This document shows, piece by piece, positions 1-7,476 of a DNA stretch of 64,000 nucleotides (positions within the stretch are counted from its first letter, which is position 1; every line of letters begins with the position of its first letter). The notes below the pieces were generated by a model, which searched no databases, had not been told where the DNA came from, and saw only the letters and a list, made by a program, of their open reading frames with translations. The stretch is from the NCBI GenBank assembly GCA_900079695.1, contig LT599022.1, positions 524,287-588,286 on the forward strand, in the 5' to 3' direction. Source of the DNA: an uncultured Alphaproteobacteria bacterium. GTDB lineage: Bacteria > Pseudomonadota > Alphaproteobacteria > Rhodospirillales > Rhodospirillaceae. The position numbers and the translations under genes were made by a program.

Positions 1-10
1 CAAAATCGGT

Positions 11-1132
11 TCACGAAGGGTTCTTTTTCGCCTCGTTGCGGGCGGCGTCCAGGCGGGCGATGGCGAGCTTTGCGCGGCGTTTTTTCGCGGTGTATTTGCG
101 CACCATCTGGACGGTTTCGTGGCCGGTGATCGCCGCGATGGTGTCCCAATCGCAATCGAGTTCGTGAAGGACGGTGGCGGCGGTGTAGCGCAGGCCGTGC
201 GAGGTGACGCCGCCGCATTCGAGGCCGGATTTCAAGCCTGGAACCGCCTGATAGGCGGCGATCATCTTGTGGCGGAAATTATCGACCGTGAACGCGCGCC
301 CCGTCTCGGTGCTGAGCAGCATACGCTTGATCGCGAGCGGAACCGGCTTGCGGTGATCTTCATAGCTCGCGGAGCGCCGTTCCAGCGTCCGTTCCCAGGC
401 CCGAAGCGCGTCTTGAAGGTCGACGGAAACCGGAATCCAGACGCGCGCGGCCGTCTTTTCCTGTGCCACGGCGATGCCGTCCTTCCCGAAGTGGATGCGC
501 TCCATCAGCACCACGTCTTCGCCGCGCTGCCCGGTATTGAGGGCCAGTTCGAACGCCGTGCGCTCGACGCTCCCCAACGGCCAGTGTGCGCGAAACGCGG
601 TGATTTCCGCCTCTTCCCAAGGCCTATGCCCCGCGCCGGTCTTGAGCTTTTTTGGGCGCGAGGCGGGGTTGTAGGCAAGGCCGTAGAGCTTCGGGCGGTC
701 GACCGCGAAGGTGAGGAGGAGCCGTAGCACCGAGACGACGTAGTTCGCGGTGCGCGGTGTGTCCTGAAAGGCGTCGCGCAGGTTGAACACCGCCTCGCGG
801 TCGATCCCGGCCACGCGGTTTCTTCCCCAGGCTTCCTTGACGACGTCGAGATACCGCGCGTAGTCGCGGCGGGTTTTCTCCGCGAGGCCGAGGTAGTCTT
901 GCGAGGTGCGGTAATGCTCGATCAGCGCGGCGATGGTTCCCCGCGCGGCGGGGGCGCGCTCGGGAGTTTTCATCTGCGCGTTGAGTTCGTTGAGCCTCGC
1001 GACGAATTCCGCGCTCGTCGGATCGCCCGGCAGCTTGGTCTTGGTGGCGCGGTGGTAGTAGTGCATCCGCACCGAGCCATCGGAGAGCCGCTTGCGCACC
1101 TTGTTCACGCCGCGAAGCTGAATCTTGATCAT
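11..1132 (-). CDS. int: Phage tyrosine recombinase / integrase
   Basis: Site-specific recombinase that would integrate and excise the prophage at tRNA-Lys. The 373-residue protein has an N-terminal SAM-like core-binding region (about 60-150) and a C-terminal catalytic domain. The conserved residues are all visible: Arg203 in TGQRGED, His312 and Arg315 in HGLRYT, His338 in TGHE and the nucleophile Tyr347 in RKYTAK. I chose the ATG at 1132 rather than an upstream start because an AAGGA ribosome site precedes it and it does not overlap the upstream gene. It is the last gene of the minus-strand early operon and lies at the left prophage end, beside the expected attL. Full length, nothing broken. 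Confidence 0.96.
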   Translation of the reverse strand: MIKIQLRGVNKVRKRLSDGSVRMHYYHRATKTKLPGDPTSAEFVARLNELNAQMKTPERAPAARGTIAALIEHYRTSQDYLGLAEKTRRDYARYLDVVKEAWGRNRVAGIDREAVFNLRDAFQDTPRTANYVVSVLRLLLTFAVDRPKLYGLAYNPASRPKKLKTGAGHRPWEEAEITAFRAHWPLGSVERTAFELALNTGQRGEDVVLMERIHFGKDGIAVAQEKTAARVWIPVSVDLQDALRAWERTLERRSASYEDHRKPVPLAIKRMLLSTETGRAFTVDNFRHKMIAAYQAVPGLKSGLECGGVTSHGLRYTAATVLHELDCDWDTIAAITGHETVQMVRKYTAKKRRAKLAIARLDAARNEAKKNPS

Positions 1133-1143
1133 TCCTGCCGTCC

Positions 1144-1404
1144 TTAGTTTCGGGATGCGCGCCGCTTGACCGACCAATCGGCGGAGAAATCGGGCGAATC
1201 GTCGGTGAGCCCGTTTCGGCGATCAATCGCGATATCGAGCATTCTCAAGTCGTATTTGCCGCGTTCGTCGGGGTTCGGGAGTTCGCGCGCCTTCACCATC
1301 GCGTCGAACGTGGCGGTGGAGACGCCGCAGTAGAATGCGGCCCATTCCTTGGTGAGGCGGCGCGGAAGGACCGACGCGGGCCAGTTTCTCGGGATTTTCG
1401 GCAT
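1144..1404 (-). CDS. Small winged-HTH protein, probable excisionase
   Basis: 86 residues with a helix-turn-helix of the AlpA/excisionase kind near the N-terminus: LTKEWAAFYCGVSTATFDAMV, then a charged segment and an YDLRMLDIAID helix. It sits directly upstream of the integrase (11-bp gap) in the same operon, the usual place for a recombination directionality factor. The role as excisionase is inferred from size, fold and position. It could instead be a small transcriptional regulator. Confidence 0.7.
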   Translation of the reverse strand: MPKIPRNWPASVLPRRLTKEWAAFYCGVSTATFDAMVKARELPNPDERGKYDLRMLDIAIDRRNGLTDDSPDFSADWSVKRRASRN

Positions 1405-1407
1405 GGG

Positions 1408-1728
1408 TTACTCCCGTTCTTCCAAACGTTCGATCCAGTCGAGCGCCGCGCCGATCGGCGTGGCGGGTCCGGCGGGCGTGCGCGCCACCGAGTGGGCGAG
1501 TTGCGCGGCGGAAACGCCGCATTGCAGCGCGACGGAAATCACCACGGCGGCGTCGTGGGCGAAGACGTCGAGCGCGGAGCCGTGCTTTTCGGCGGAGAGA
1601 AACACCTCGCGCACGCGCCCCGAGGCCGGGTCGAACCCGGCCGAGACGACGAAGGCGGCATCTCCGGCGAAGACCGTGCCCGAGGCGATCGGGCGGCGGT
1701 TGGGCAGGAATCGGCGGGGCGCGGTCAT
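1408..1728 (-). CDS. Hypothetical phage early protein
   Basis: 106 residues starting MTAPRRFLPN. I do not recognise the family. The protein is compact, with no membrane segment and no obvious motif. Its C-terminal half (AAQLAHSVARTP, GAALDWIERL) looks helical. The ATG at 1728 overlaps the TGA of the upstream gene (ATGA), which fixes the start and implies translational coupling. The stop is 3 bp before the excisionase-like gene, so it belongs to the early minus-strand operon. Confidence 0.7.
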   Translation of the reverse strand: MTAPRRFLPNRRPIASGTVFAGDAAFVVSAGFDPASGRVREVFLSAEKHGSALDVFAHDAAVVISVALQCGVSAAQLAHSVARTPAGPATPIGAALDWIERLEERE

Positions 1729-2318
1729 CGGTGCGCCCCGTCGATCTGCGCCAGCCGCGCGGTAACGCGGGCAAGGGCGGCGCTCATGTAGGCGCGGCCC
1801 TCGGGCGTCTTCGCCCATGCGCTGCGGGCCTCGGCTTCTGCGTCGGCGCGGCGCTTCGCCTCGCGGCGGGCATGTTCGCGGAGGTACGCCCGCGCCACGG
1901 CCTGCGCGTGCCGGATCGGTTCGGCGAGCGCCTCGACCCGCGCCGTCAGGTCGCCCGGCAGAGGCAGGCCGAAGCGATGCGTGCGAACCACCTCGGCGAC
2001 GGCGGCGGTGACGCAGCACACCGGGCATTCGGCGAGCGCCGCCGTCATCGCGGCGACGTAAAGCCCGCGTTCGTCCGGCGATTGCTTCGCGCCGTCGCGC
2101 CCCGCGGCGGCGAACACCGCCAGCATCGCCTCGATGTGGTCGAGCGCCTTGCCCATGGTGCACGGGGCGAGGGCGGCTTCGGTTTCCGCCAGCAGCGCGC
2201 GGCACTCGGCGGCGGAGAGCAAGGTGGTCGAAGCCGTGGTCGCAACGTCGGCGAACGCAAGGCGACCGGCACGGCGAGCGAGGGTCGGCAAGCCGGTGGT
2301 GGTGGCGAGGTCACGCAT
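1725..2318 (-). CDS. Phage early protein, possible helicase-loader-like replication partner
   Basis: 197 residues, largely helical, with an Arg/Ala/Glu-rich C-terminal helix (REHARREAKRRADAEAEA). The middle part (aa about 90-150, with HRFGLPLPGDLTARVEAL) resembles the pattern in phage P-type helicase-loader proteins where a conserved PxPxEL-like turn precedes a helix. That is a weak similarity. It follows the replication initiator with an 8-bp overlap, the position of a lambda P-type partner. Start at 2318 is supported by GGAGG six bases upstream. A replication role is inference. Confidence 0.6.
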   Translation of the reverse strand: MRDLATTTGLPTLARRAGRLAFADVATTASTTLLSAAECRALLAETEAALAPCTMGKALDHIEAMLAVFAAAGRDGAKQSPDERGLYVAAMTAALAECPVCCVTAAVAEVVRTHRFGLPLPGDLTARVEALAEPIRHAQAVARAYLREHARREAKRRADAEAEARSAWAKTPEGRAYMSAALARVTARLAQIDGAHR

Positions 2319-3210
2319 GGGCCGCCTCCGCGATCCGCGCTCGCAGGTGGGAAACCGCATCGCCGAAGCCGCGCGCCGCCGCAGCGGCGCGGGGAGCCGC
2401 AGCGCGGTCGTAGCTGCCCTCCATCAGCCGGGCGAACTTGGTTTCGCTGACGATGAAGTCGAAGTCCGCGCGCCAGCTTCGGTCGTTGTCGCCGAGCATC
2501 CACGGGCAGTTGCGCAGCTTCGCCATGGCCGAGCGCCAGCCATCCAGCCCGCCGCAGTCCTTGAGCCGGGCGTGGGCCTTGCGGAGGCGCGGGCCGGTGA
2601 GCTTCTGCACGCGGGGCAGGGCGAGGTCGATGGCGGTTTCGTTCCAGATCGCTACCATCTCGGCGATCTCGTCGCGCTTCGCGGCAGGATGGGCAGGGGG
2701 AGCGGCTTCGGGGCGGTCACTCGGCGCGCCAGCGTCGATGACCTTTACCCCTTCTTCCTTCCCTTCCTTTTCCCTTTCCCCTTCCCCTTCCACTGAAGCA
2801 TTTCCGTGCGGCGTGGGGCACGCGTCGCCGTCGCGTGGGGCTGGCGTCGATCCGCCCGAGTTTTCAAAGCCTTGCGGCGGGAGCGGAAGGGCGCTGTCCT
2901 TTTCGCGGTTGTTGATGATCTGATGCCGGGTGAACGAAGGCACCCAGCCGTAGGCGTTTCCGTCCGCCTCGTACTTTCGGACGAATCCGCGCGTCGCCAA
3001 CGCGTCGAGCACGCGTGAAAAGTCCACGTCGTCGTAAGGCAGGCAGTCGAGTTTGAGTTGCCGGGGCTTCCATTCGAAGCGCCCCTCGCGATCGCAGGCG
3101 GTCCAAAGACCGGCGAACGCGAGGCGAAGCGGTAACCCGGTTTCCTCCTCTGCGTCGAAGAGGTCGGCGTGCCGGAAGAATTCCGGCTTGATGGTGCGGA
3201 TACGAGCCAT
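2311..3210 (-). CDS. Phage replication initiation / replisome-organiser-like protein
   Basis: 299 residues beginning MARIRTIKPEFF, the hallmark of a phage protein family common in alphaproteobacterial prophages. The N-terminal 110 residues form a winged-helix DNA-binding domain (LRLAFAGLWTACDREGRFEW, then a VLDALATRGFVRKY wing). A low-complexity linker follows (about 115-180, with Glu/Gly-rich and Ala/Pro-rich parts), then a C-terminal helical domain with LPRVQKLTGPRLRKAHARL. This layout is that of O-type initiators and replisome organisers. It would bind the phage origin, perhaps within its own gene. A very strong AGGAGG site lies just upstream. No P2-type A (rolling-circle) protein is present in the window. 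Confidence 0.75.
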   Translation of the reverse strand: MARIRTIKPEFFRHADLFDAEEETGLPLRLAFAGLWTACDREGRFEWKPRQLKLDCLPYDDVDFSRVLDALATRGFVRKYEADGNAYGWVPSFTRHQIINNREKDSALPLPPQGFENSGGSTPAPRDGDACPTPHGNASVEGEGEREKEGKEEGVKVIDAGAPSDRPEAAPPAHPAAKRDEIAEMVAIWNETAIDLALPRVQKLTGPRLRKAHARLKDCGGLDGWRSAMAKLRNCPWMLGDNDRSWRADFDFIVSETKFARLMEGSYDRAAAPRAAAAARGFGDAVSHLRARIAEAAHA

Positions 3211-3225
3211 GGGAGGAACCTCCTG

Positions 3226-3378
3226 TTACAAGCCCCAGGTCGCCCAGGCGCACGCGCCGAGGGCGGCGAGCGCCGCGCCCCAGGCGAGCGCGATCCAGAT
3301 CGCATCGCGGCGCGAGACGGCGGGCAGGGGCGGAAGGGCGGGGTGGCAATTGGTGGCGACGAGAACGGCGCGGCGCAT
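3226..3378 (-). CDS. Small single-pass membrane protein (50 aa)
   Basis: A short reading frame starting ATG at 3378 with GGGAGGG about seven bases upstream and ending TAA at 3226. The product is 50 residues: a basic, proline-rich N-terminus, then one hydrophobic helix (from about residue 27, DAIWIALAWGAALAALGACA) and a short C-terminal tail. It fits exactly between the GapR-family gene and the replication gene, with gaps of 4 and 15 bp, which supports it being real. Function unknown. Small membrane proteins in phage early operons sometimes affect superinfection. Confidence 0.6.
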   Translation of the reverse strand: MRRAVLVATNCHPALPPLPAVSRRDAIWIALAWGAALAALGACAWATWGL

Positions 3379-3382
3379 GGCT

Positions 3383-3676
3383 TTACCCTCCCACGCGCTT
3401 GAGCGCGGCTTGCCCGAGCGGCGTATCCGCCAGCATCCCCAAGGCGCGCTTGTAGAGGTCGAGGATTTCCTCGTGTTCGCGGTAGTCGCTCTCCTCCATC
3501 TTCCGGATGCGGATCAACTCGCGCATGATTTTGGTGTCGAAGCCTTGGGCGCGGGCTTCGGAAAATACCTCGCGAATGTCGGCGGCGATGTTGGCCTTAT
3601 CCTCCTCCAAGCGCTCGATGCGCATGACGAAGGACTGCAATTGCTCGGCGACGATGCCGGAGGTTTTGTCGGTCAT
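3383..3676 (-). CDS. GapR-family (DUF2312) DNA-binding protein
   Basis: 97 residues matching the alphaproteobacterial GapR family: an N-terminal coiled coil (QLQSFVMRIERLEEDKANIAAD), then the conserved stretch around EARAQGFDTKIMRELIRIRK and the acidic EEILDLYKRALG end. Caulobacter GapR is a small nucleoid protein that binds overtwisted AT-rich DNA ahead of replication forks and stimulates topoisomerases. A phage copy beside replication genes may do this for phage DNA or displace the host protein; that is inference. Start at 3676 has GAGGA upstream. Confidence 0.88.
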   Translation of the reverse strand: MTDKTSGIVAEQLQSFVMRIERLEEDKANIAADIREVFSEARAQGFDTKIMRELIRIRKMEESDYREHEEILDLYKRALGMLADTPLGQAALKRVGG

Positions 3677-3683
3677 CTTGTCC

Positions 3684-3914
3684 TCACGCGGTAAAGGTTT
3701 GGGTGGTGTCTTCGAGCAGGCCATCGCCGACGGGGTGGAGAAGCCCTTGCGCGATGCAGCACCGCGCCGTGGCGGCGCTCACGCCGCCTCCCTTGGCGAG
3801 AGAGAAGCGCACGCCGTCTTCGGCGTTGTCCTGAACCAGCGGCCCCGCAGCACGAACGCGGCTGATGAGCTTTGCTTGTGCCTTGGTGGGCTTGGCGGGT
3901 GGGGTTGCGTTCAT
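3684..3914 (-). CDS. Hypothetical small phage protein
   Basis: 76 residues, starting MNATPPAKPTKAQAKL. The middle reads like a small winged or DNA-binding unit (LISRVRAAGPLV, then RFSLAKGGGVSAATARCCIAQGLL), where the Ser-Ala-Ala-Thr-Ala-Arg-x-Cys stretch could be a recognition helix. This is weak and I do not name a family. The start ATG overlaps the stop of the Ogr-like gene (ATGA), so the two are translationally coupled. Confidence 0.6.
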   Translation of the reverse strand: MNATPPAKPTKAQAKLISRVRAAGPLVQDNAEDGVRFSLAKGGGVSAATARCCIAQGLLHPVGDGLLEDTTQTFTA

Positions 3915-4138
3915 GCCAGCACCTGTTTGGCGGAGGCGGGAAAGTGCGCCTCGGGGTTCGGGTTGGCCGAGGGCTCGATCTCGCGAAGCGGCGTGATCGC
4001 GGCGGTGAACATGCAGTTGCAAGCCGGATTGCGGCAGAGGAACACCACCTCGCGATAGGTGGCGGTGACTTGCGCGGTTTTGATCGTGCGGCAGGTGGAG
4101 CCGCAGTGCGGGCATTTGGTCGAGTTTCCGCGAGGCAT
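3911..4138 (-). CDS. ogr: Ogr/Delta-type zinc-finger activator of late transcription
   Basis: 75 residues with a C-x2-C...C-x4-C zinc site: CPHC at residues 9-12, then CRNPAC at 35-40. It also has the ATYREVVFLCRNPACNCMF core typical of P2 Ogr and P4 Delta. Those proteins bind upstream of late promoters and contact the RNA polymerase alpha subunit to switch on virion genes. Here the gene is in the early minus-strand operon, not beside gene D as in P2. Its likely target is the palindrome present upstream of V and P. Start ATG and upstream stop share a base (TGATG). Confidence 0.88.
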   Translation of the reverse strand: MPRGNSTKCPHCGSTCRTIKTAQVTATYREVVFLCRNPACNCMFTAAITPLREIEPSANPNPEAHFPASAKQVLA

Positions 4139-4593
4139 CAGGCGTTTCCTTCCTTGGCGAGCCACTGAGAGATTGCGACCATCGCCTCGGTGAGTTCCTT
4201 GACGACCTTGGGGCGCTCGGTGTGGTCGATTCGCCCATCGGCGAGCGCGGCGGCAAGCGTCGCCGCCGCCTCGGTGATCTCGCGCAGGGTTTCGCCGTGG
4301 GTGCTTTCGCCATCGATGCGCCGTGCGCCGGTGAGCCCGGCGGGGGCGAGCAGGGCGTTCGCGAACTCGGGCGGTAAAATCGCCAGAAGCGCGGAGAGGT
4401 TCGGCCACTCGGGGCAGCTTTCGCCGCGCAGCCAGCGGCGCACGGTGTCGGCGCTGGTGCCGATGCCCGAGGCGATCACCTCGACGGGGTAGAGCCTGCC
4501 CGGCCCAACGTAGACGTTGAGGCAGCGGCACAGGAGTTGCCGAACGTTCTGCATATGTTCCGGCGTAAAGACGATGGTCCCTTCGGAGGGCAT
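4138..4593 (-). CDS. Phage HTH regulator, CII-like (tentative)
   Basis: 151 residues from the ATG at 4593 (GGAG about nine bases upstream). A helix-turn-helix is visible at about residues 35-60: EVIASGIGTSADTVRRWLRG, with the Ser-Ala-Asp-Thr-Val-Arg-Arg-Trp recognition helix. A helical C-terminal half follows (EAAATLAAALADGRIDHTE). Length and layout resemble phage regulatory proteins grouped with P2-like CII/Cox-region regulators. It is the first gene of its operon, facing a divergent small gene at 4736, with a palindromic element between. The exact role is not resolvable from sequence. Confidence 0.6.
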   Translation of the reverse strand: MPSEGTIVFTPEHMQNVRQLLCRCLNVYVGPGRLYPVEVIASGIGTSADTVRRWLRGESCPEWPNLSALLAILPPEFANALLAPAGLTGARRIDGESTHGETLREITEAAATLAAALADGRIDHTERPKVVKELTEAMVAISQWLAKEGNA

Positions 4594-4692
4594 CACGGAA
4601 ACTCCAAGTGTTGGAAGCGGTTCGGCGCGCTCATGGGAAAAGCGGCGCGGCGGATTCATCGGCGGGCGGCTCGACGCCGCCCGCCGTCTCTG

Positions 4693-4725
4693 CCAAAGTG
4701 AAAAACGGGAAATTCACCACTTTGG
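4693..4725. promoter_or_regulatory. Inverted repeat between divergent genes (operator-like)
   Basis: The arms CCAAAGTG (4693-4700) and CACTTTGG (4718-4725) are perfect complements separated by 17 bp. The right arm runs into the ribosome-binding site of the gene at 4736 (TTTGGAGAG). A second related pair of half-sites, with CTCCAAGTGTTGG, lies at about 4603-4615 in front of the CII-like gene. The position between divergent early genes suggests an operator. A translation-controlling hairpin is the alternative. Confidence 0.45.
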
Positions 4726-4735
4726 AGAGAATGGA

Positions 4736-5047
4736 ATGTTCGAAGATGCCGTCGCATGGCCGGAAAGCCTGAGCGACCTGTTGCCGTTTTTCGAGAAAAC
4801 CATTGAGGTCCGAGCAGGCACGTATACGACGACCGGCTATGCATGGCGTGATCGAGGTGGCTTTGTGGCGCGCGTAACGCCCAGCGCGGCCCAACTTCAA
4901 GAGTTGGAACGTCTCTCGGGCCGGAAGGTGCGTTTCCGGTTGCCCAACGAGCAAGCCGTCTGGCTCGGCGTGCTGTCCTACCGGGTGGACAAAACCCCAA
5001 GCTCGACTCATGAGATTTTCATTGGTGGAGAGCATTTTGAAGCTTGA
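4736..5047 (+). CDS. Hypothetical protein (103 aa)
   Basis: Soluble-looking 103-residue protein starting MFEDAVAWPESL; the start is set by GGAGAG just upstream. It reads as an alpha/beta protein with a central acidic/aromatic part and a C-terminal EIFIGGEHFEA. I do not recognise the family. It is the only plus-strand gene among the early genes and ends 2 bp before the convergent gene at 5050. It may be a cargo gene inserted in the early region. Confidence 0.6.
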   Translation: MFEDAVAWPESLSDLLPFFEKTIEVRAGTYTTTGYAWRDRGGFVARVTPSAAQLQELERLSGRKVRFRLPNEQAVWLGVLSYRVDKTPSSTHEIFIGGEHFEA

Positions 5048-5049
5048 CG

Positions 5050-5391
5050 CTAGAAATCGATGCGAGCGGAAACGTTCGCGCTGCTCGGCTTCAGCAAGGA
5101 TTTGACCCAAGCTTGAACGTCCGCGTTCGAAATGGCGGCGTGGTTGCCGTGGAACGAGAAATGCCCGTGCACGTCGTCGGGGCAGATCGGAAAGGTGACA
5201 GTGGCGCCGTCCGGCCAAGTCAGAATGAGTTGGAGCGGCAGAAATCCGTGCGCCTTGGGGCAATCGCAGGGGGTGACGCGGAGCTTGGTGCTCGCATCGT
5301 TTCCGAGCGAGAGAGGAAACGACGGGGACGCGCCTTCTTCGGGGAAGGTTCGGCCCTTTGCCGAGGCGAGCGGGATTCGATCGTTTTGCAT
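5050..5391 (-). CDS. Hypothetical phage early protein (113 aa)
   Basis: 113 residues beginning MQNDRIPLAS. It contains a segment with CDCPKAHGF followed by a beta-rich stretch (LPLQLILTWPDGATVTFPICPDD) and a C-terminal helix (ADVQAWVKSLL). The Cys-x-Cys and His/Cys positions could bind a metal but there is no full zinc-finger pattern. No family recognised. It lies downstream of the Cro-like gene on the same strand and ends facing the gene at 4736-5047. Confidence 0.6.
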   Translation of the reverse strand: MQNDRIPLASAKGRTFPEEGASPSFPLSLGNDASTKLRVTPCDCPKAHGFLPLQLILTWPDGATVTFPICPDDVHGHFSFHGNHAAISNADVQAWVKSLLKPSSANVSARIDF

Positions 5392-5471
5392 GTGACGGCT
5401 CCAGTCGTCGGAAACGGATGAGGGATGCGCGGGGCGACCGATCGGGGGAAATGCCGCCCCGCGCGCGCCGC

Positions 5472-5696
5472 CTAGGGGGAAGGCGGCGTAGAGGTTGTCA
5501 GGGGCTGAGAAACCCGGAAAAAGTCGTTCGGCTGCACAAGTCCACCAGTTGCGGTCGCAATGCGGGCCATTGCTTCAGCGCGTGGAATTCGCTTCCGTTC
5601 GACCCAGTAGCGAATAGCCATCGCGCTTACGCCCACCTCAGCAGCCAGCGAGGGGATCGTTCTTCCGGTTGTTCGTAGGTAAGTGGAGAGGTTCAT
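5472..5696 (-). CDS. Cro-like HTH repressor
   Basis: 74 residues starting MNLSTYLRTTGRT. A helix-turn-helix fills the middle: SLAAEVGVSAMAIRYWVERKRIP, followed by AEAMARIATATGG. This is the Cro/YdaS layout in which a small DNA-binding protein is divergent from the CI repressor. It would turn down the repressor and commit to the lytic cycle, by analogy with lambda Cro. Start at 5696 has AGAGG upstream. The gap to the repressor (86 bp) holds palindromic half-sites. Confidence 0.8.
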   Translation of the reverse strand: MNLSTYLRTTGRTIPSLAAEVGVSAMAIRYWVERKRIPRAEAMARIATATGGLVQPNDFFRVSQPLTTSTPPSP

Positions 5697-5717
5697 GCCT
5701 GCCTCTGGCAACGGATT

Positions 5718-5771
5718 GTTTGCATAGAATTGCAAACGAATTGTTGGCAGTCAAGCGCAAACATTTTGTTT
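5718..5771. promoter_or_regulatory. Putative CI/Cro operators in the lysogeny switch
   Basis: GTTTGC (5718-5723) and GCAAAC (5732-5737) form a 20-bp inverted repeat with 8 bp between the arms. A further GCAAAC half-site is at 5757-5762, followed by GTTT at 5768-5771. They fill the intergenic space between the divergent Cro-like gene and the CI-type repressor. The spacing of one helical turn or so between half-sites suits a dimeric HTH repressor. Binding itself is inferred. Confidence 0.6.
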
Positions 5772-5782
5772 ATCGTGTGGTT

Positions 5783-6730
5783 ATGGAGAACCGGATTGCG
5801 ACACGTCGGGAAAAGCTAGGTCTGAGCCAACGGGAACTCGCTAGGCGCATGGGTTCCTCGGGGCAGATGGTCGGTATGTTGGAACGGGGAGAGCGGAAGC
5901 TTGATGTCGAGTGGTTGAGGCGTCTTGCTGTTGCTCTTGAATGCCAACCTGTCGATCTTCTCCCGGAGAATATGGCCAGGAGCATGAGCGAGGCGGAATT
6001 GGTCGCCGGCGCGTTCAATCCGTTGGGCACTTTAGGGGATAGAACGCGCGAACGTAGGGAGCAACTCGGCCTAAGCCAGGGCGAGTTGGGGCAACGTGTC
6101 GGCGTCAGCCAACAAGCAATCGACCAACTCGAAAGTGGCGCGACGAAGCGGCCACGATACGTTGCGGATCTCGCTCGTGAGTTGGATGTCTCGATAGAAT
6201 GGCTTCAGGGAAAGACCGAGGAGCGAGGGCAGGGCTATCTCCCTCAATTCCTCAACCCGTCGACGCCGACGACAACCTCGCGCATTCCGGAAGTGGACGT
6301 GCGCGGCGGCATGGGCGGGGGCGGGGTGGTGGCCTTGGAGGTCAACCACGTCGATGAGTGGGGCAACAGCATGGCCGCCGACAACGTGCGCGCCACCTGG
6401 GAATTGCCGAACGACTACCTCCGCCACGAACTCCGCGTCGCCCCCGCGAAGGCGTATTTGATCGAGGTTCGCGGCGACAGCATGAGCCCCACGCTCGAAA
6501 CCGGCGACCGCGTGATGATCGACACGGCAGACACAGTCCCCGCCCCAGGCGGCGTCTTCGCCCTGTTCGATGGACTCGGCGTGGTGGTCAAACGCCTAGA
6601 ACACGTCCCCATGTCCGACCCGCCCATCATCAAAATCATCAGCGACAACCCGCACCACGGCATCTACGAGCGAACCCTAGAAGAAATCCGCATCATAGGC
6701 CGCGCCATCTGGTTCGGGCGGAGGATGTGA
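5783..6730 (+). CDS. CI-type repressor with two HTH domains and an S24 peptidase domain
   Basis: 315 residues. HTH-1 covers about 5-60 (LGLSQRELARRMGSSGQMVG) and HTH-2 about 87-143 (LGLSQGELGQRVGVSQQAID). A hinge follows, then a LexA/S24-like domain from about 205 with Ser233 in RGDSMSPTL and Lys270 in GVVVKRL as the catalytic dyad. It should maintain lysogeny and be inactivated through RecA-stimulated self-cleavage after DNA damage; this follows from the family. The two HTH units share the LGLSQ-x-EL-x-x-R pattern, so an internal duplication is likely. I chose ATG 5783 because it starts exactly at the first HTH. Confidence 0.92.
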   Translation: MENRIATRREKLGLSQRELARRMGSSGQMVGMLERGERKLDVEWLRRLAVALECQPVDLLPENMARSMSEAELVAGAFNPLGTLGDRTRERREQLGLSQGELGQRVGVSQQAIDQLESGATKRPRYVADLARELDVSIEWLQGKTEERGQGYLPQFLNPSTPTTTSRIPEVDVRGGMGGGGVVALEVNHVDEWGNSMAADNVRATWELPNDYLRHELRVAPAKAYLIEVRGDSMSPTLETGDRVMIDTADTVPAPGGVFALFDGLGVVVKRLEHVPMSDPPIIKIISDNPHHGIYERTLEEIRIIGRAIWFGRRM

Positions 6731-6739
6731 GGAACGTGA

Positions 6740-7309
6740 ATGGACTTATCTATTAAGGACGTTGCAGACGCCATTGTGAGTGCGGCAGATAAATTCAATG
6801 CGGTGGATTACACGAGTTTGGCTGCGGTTATTATCACCCCTATTTCGGCTATAATTGTTTCATGGGTGGCGTATAGGGGGAATATTAATGCGCTAAAGAT
6901 GCAATTTGAGCTTAATATAAGGTCATCGAATAGGGAGAAATGGATTCATACGTTTCAAGAAGAAATTTTGAATTTTCTGTCGTATGGAAATATGTGCGGC
7001 GAAATCGGATTTATGCTTCAGTCTAGAGAAGATGACCCATGGGAGCGGATGTCTGAGATTATTGGTGTTGTTAAGGATTTTTCTATATCTATGAATCGAT
7101 TGCGTTTGATGGAGAATGAAGCGCAGCCGGAGTTTGCTGAACTTGACAAATTGATGAAGGTTTATGCAGAGGCATCAATCGCGGCGTCTAGGGGGAGAGA
7201 AGGCTATTCCACCCGGTTGCGGTTTATTCAGGACACGAGAAATCAGTTGATCGATATAAGCCGGAAAATCGTAAGGAGCGAATGGGAAAAGTTAAAATCA
7301 GGATCGTAA
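6740..7309 (+). CDS. AT-rich cargo gene: single-pass membrane protein
   Basis: 189 residues with one membrane helix at about 25-45 (SLAAVIITPISAIIVSWVAY). A long cytoplasmic, helical and charged C-terminal part follows, with EKWIHTFQEEILNFLSYG and repeated heptad-like stretches. The gene is clearly richer in A+T than its neighbours, a sign of separate acquisition. It follows the repressor by 9 bp with a GAGGA site, so it may be expressed in the lysogen with CI. Membrane-anchored proteins in this position often exclude superinfecting phages; that role is inference. No family recognised. Confidence 0.75.
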   Translation: MDLSIKDVADAIVSAADKFNAVDYTSLAAVIITPISAIIVSWVAYRGNINALKMQFELNIRSSNREKWIHTFQEEILNFLSYGNMCGEIGFMLQSREDDPWERMSEIIGVVKDFSISMNRLRLMENEAQPEFAELDKLMKVYAEASIAASRGREGYSTRLRFIQDTRNQLIDISRKIVRSEWEKLKSGS

Positions 7310-7476
7310 GGTTATCGATAAAAGTCCATCTGCCGCTAATGAAGATGATCTTGTGCCAAGTCTCGCTCTGCTCGGGTTGTCTGTGACTTTTATTGGTCGT
7401 GTCTGCGCGTTTCCGAGCCGAGTTTAGCAAAAGCTAAAGGCGCTCGCTTAGGGAGGCGAAGAGGAAGGGGAGAACG

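Noticed and set aside
119-727. Long plus-strand open frame opposite the integrase
   Set aside because: Antisense shadow of a conserved gene in GC-rich DNA. The same applies to the many long open frames opposite T, N, mfd and recG.
7423-7438. TTTAGC-AAAA-GCTAAA hairpin as a terminator after the 6740 gene
   Set aside because: A short A+T stem without a U-run and more than 100 bp from the stop codon; too weak.
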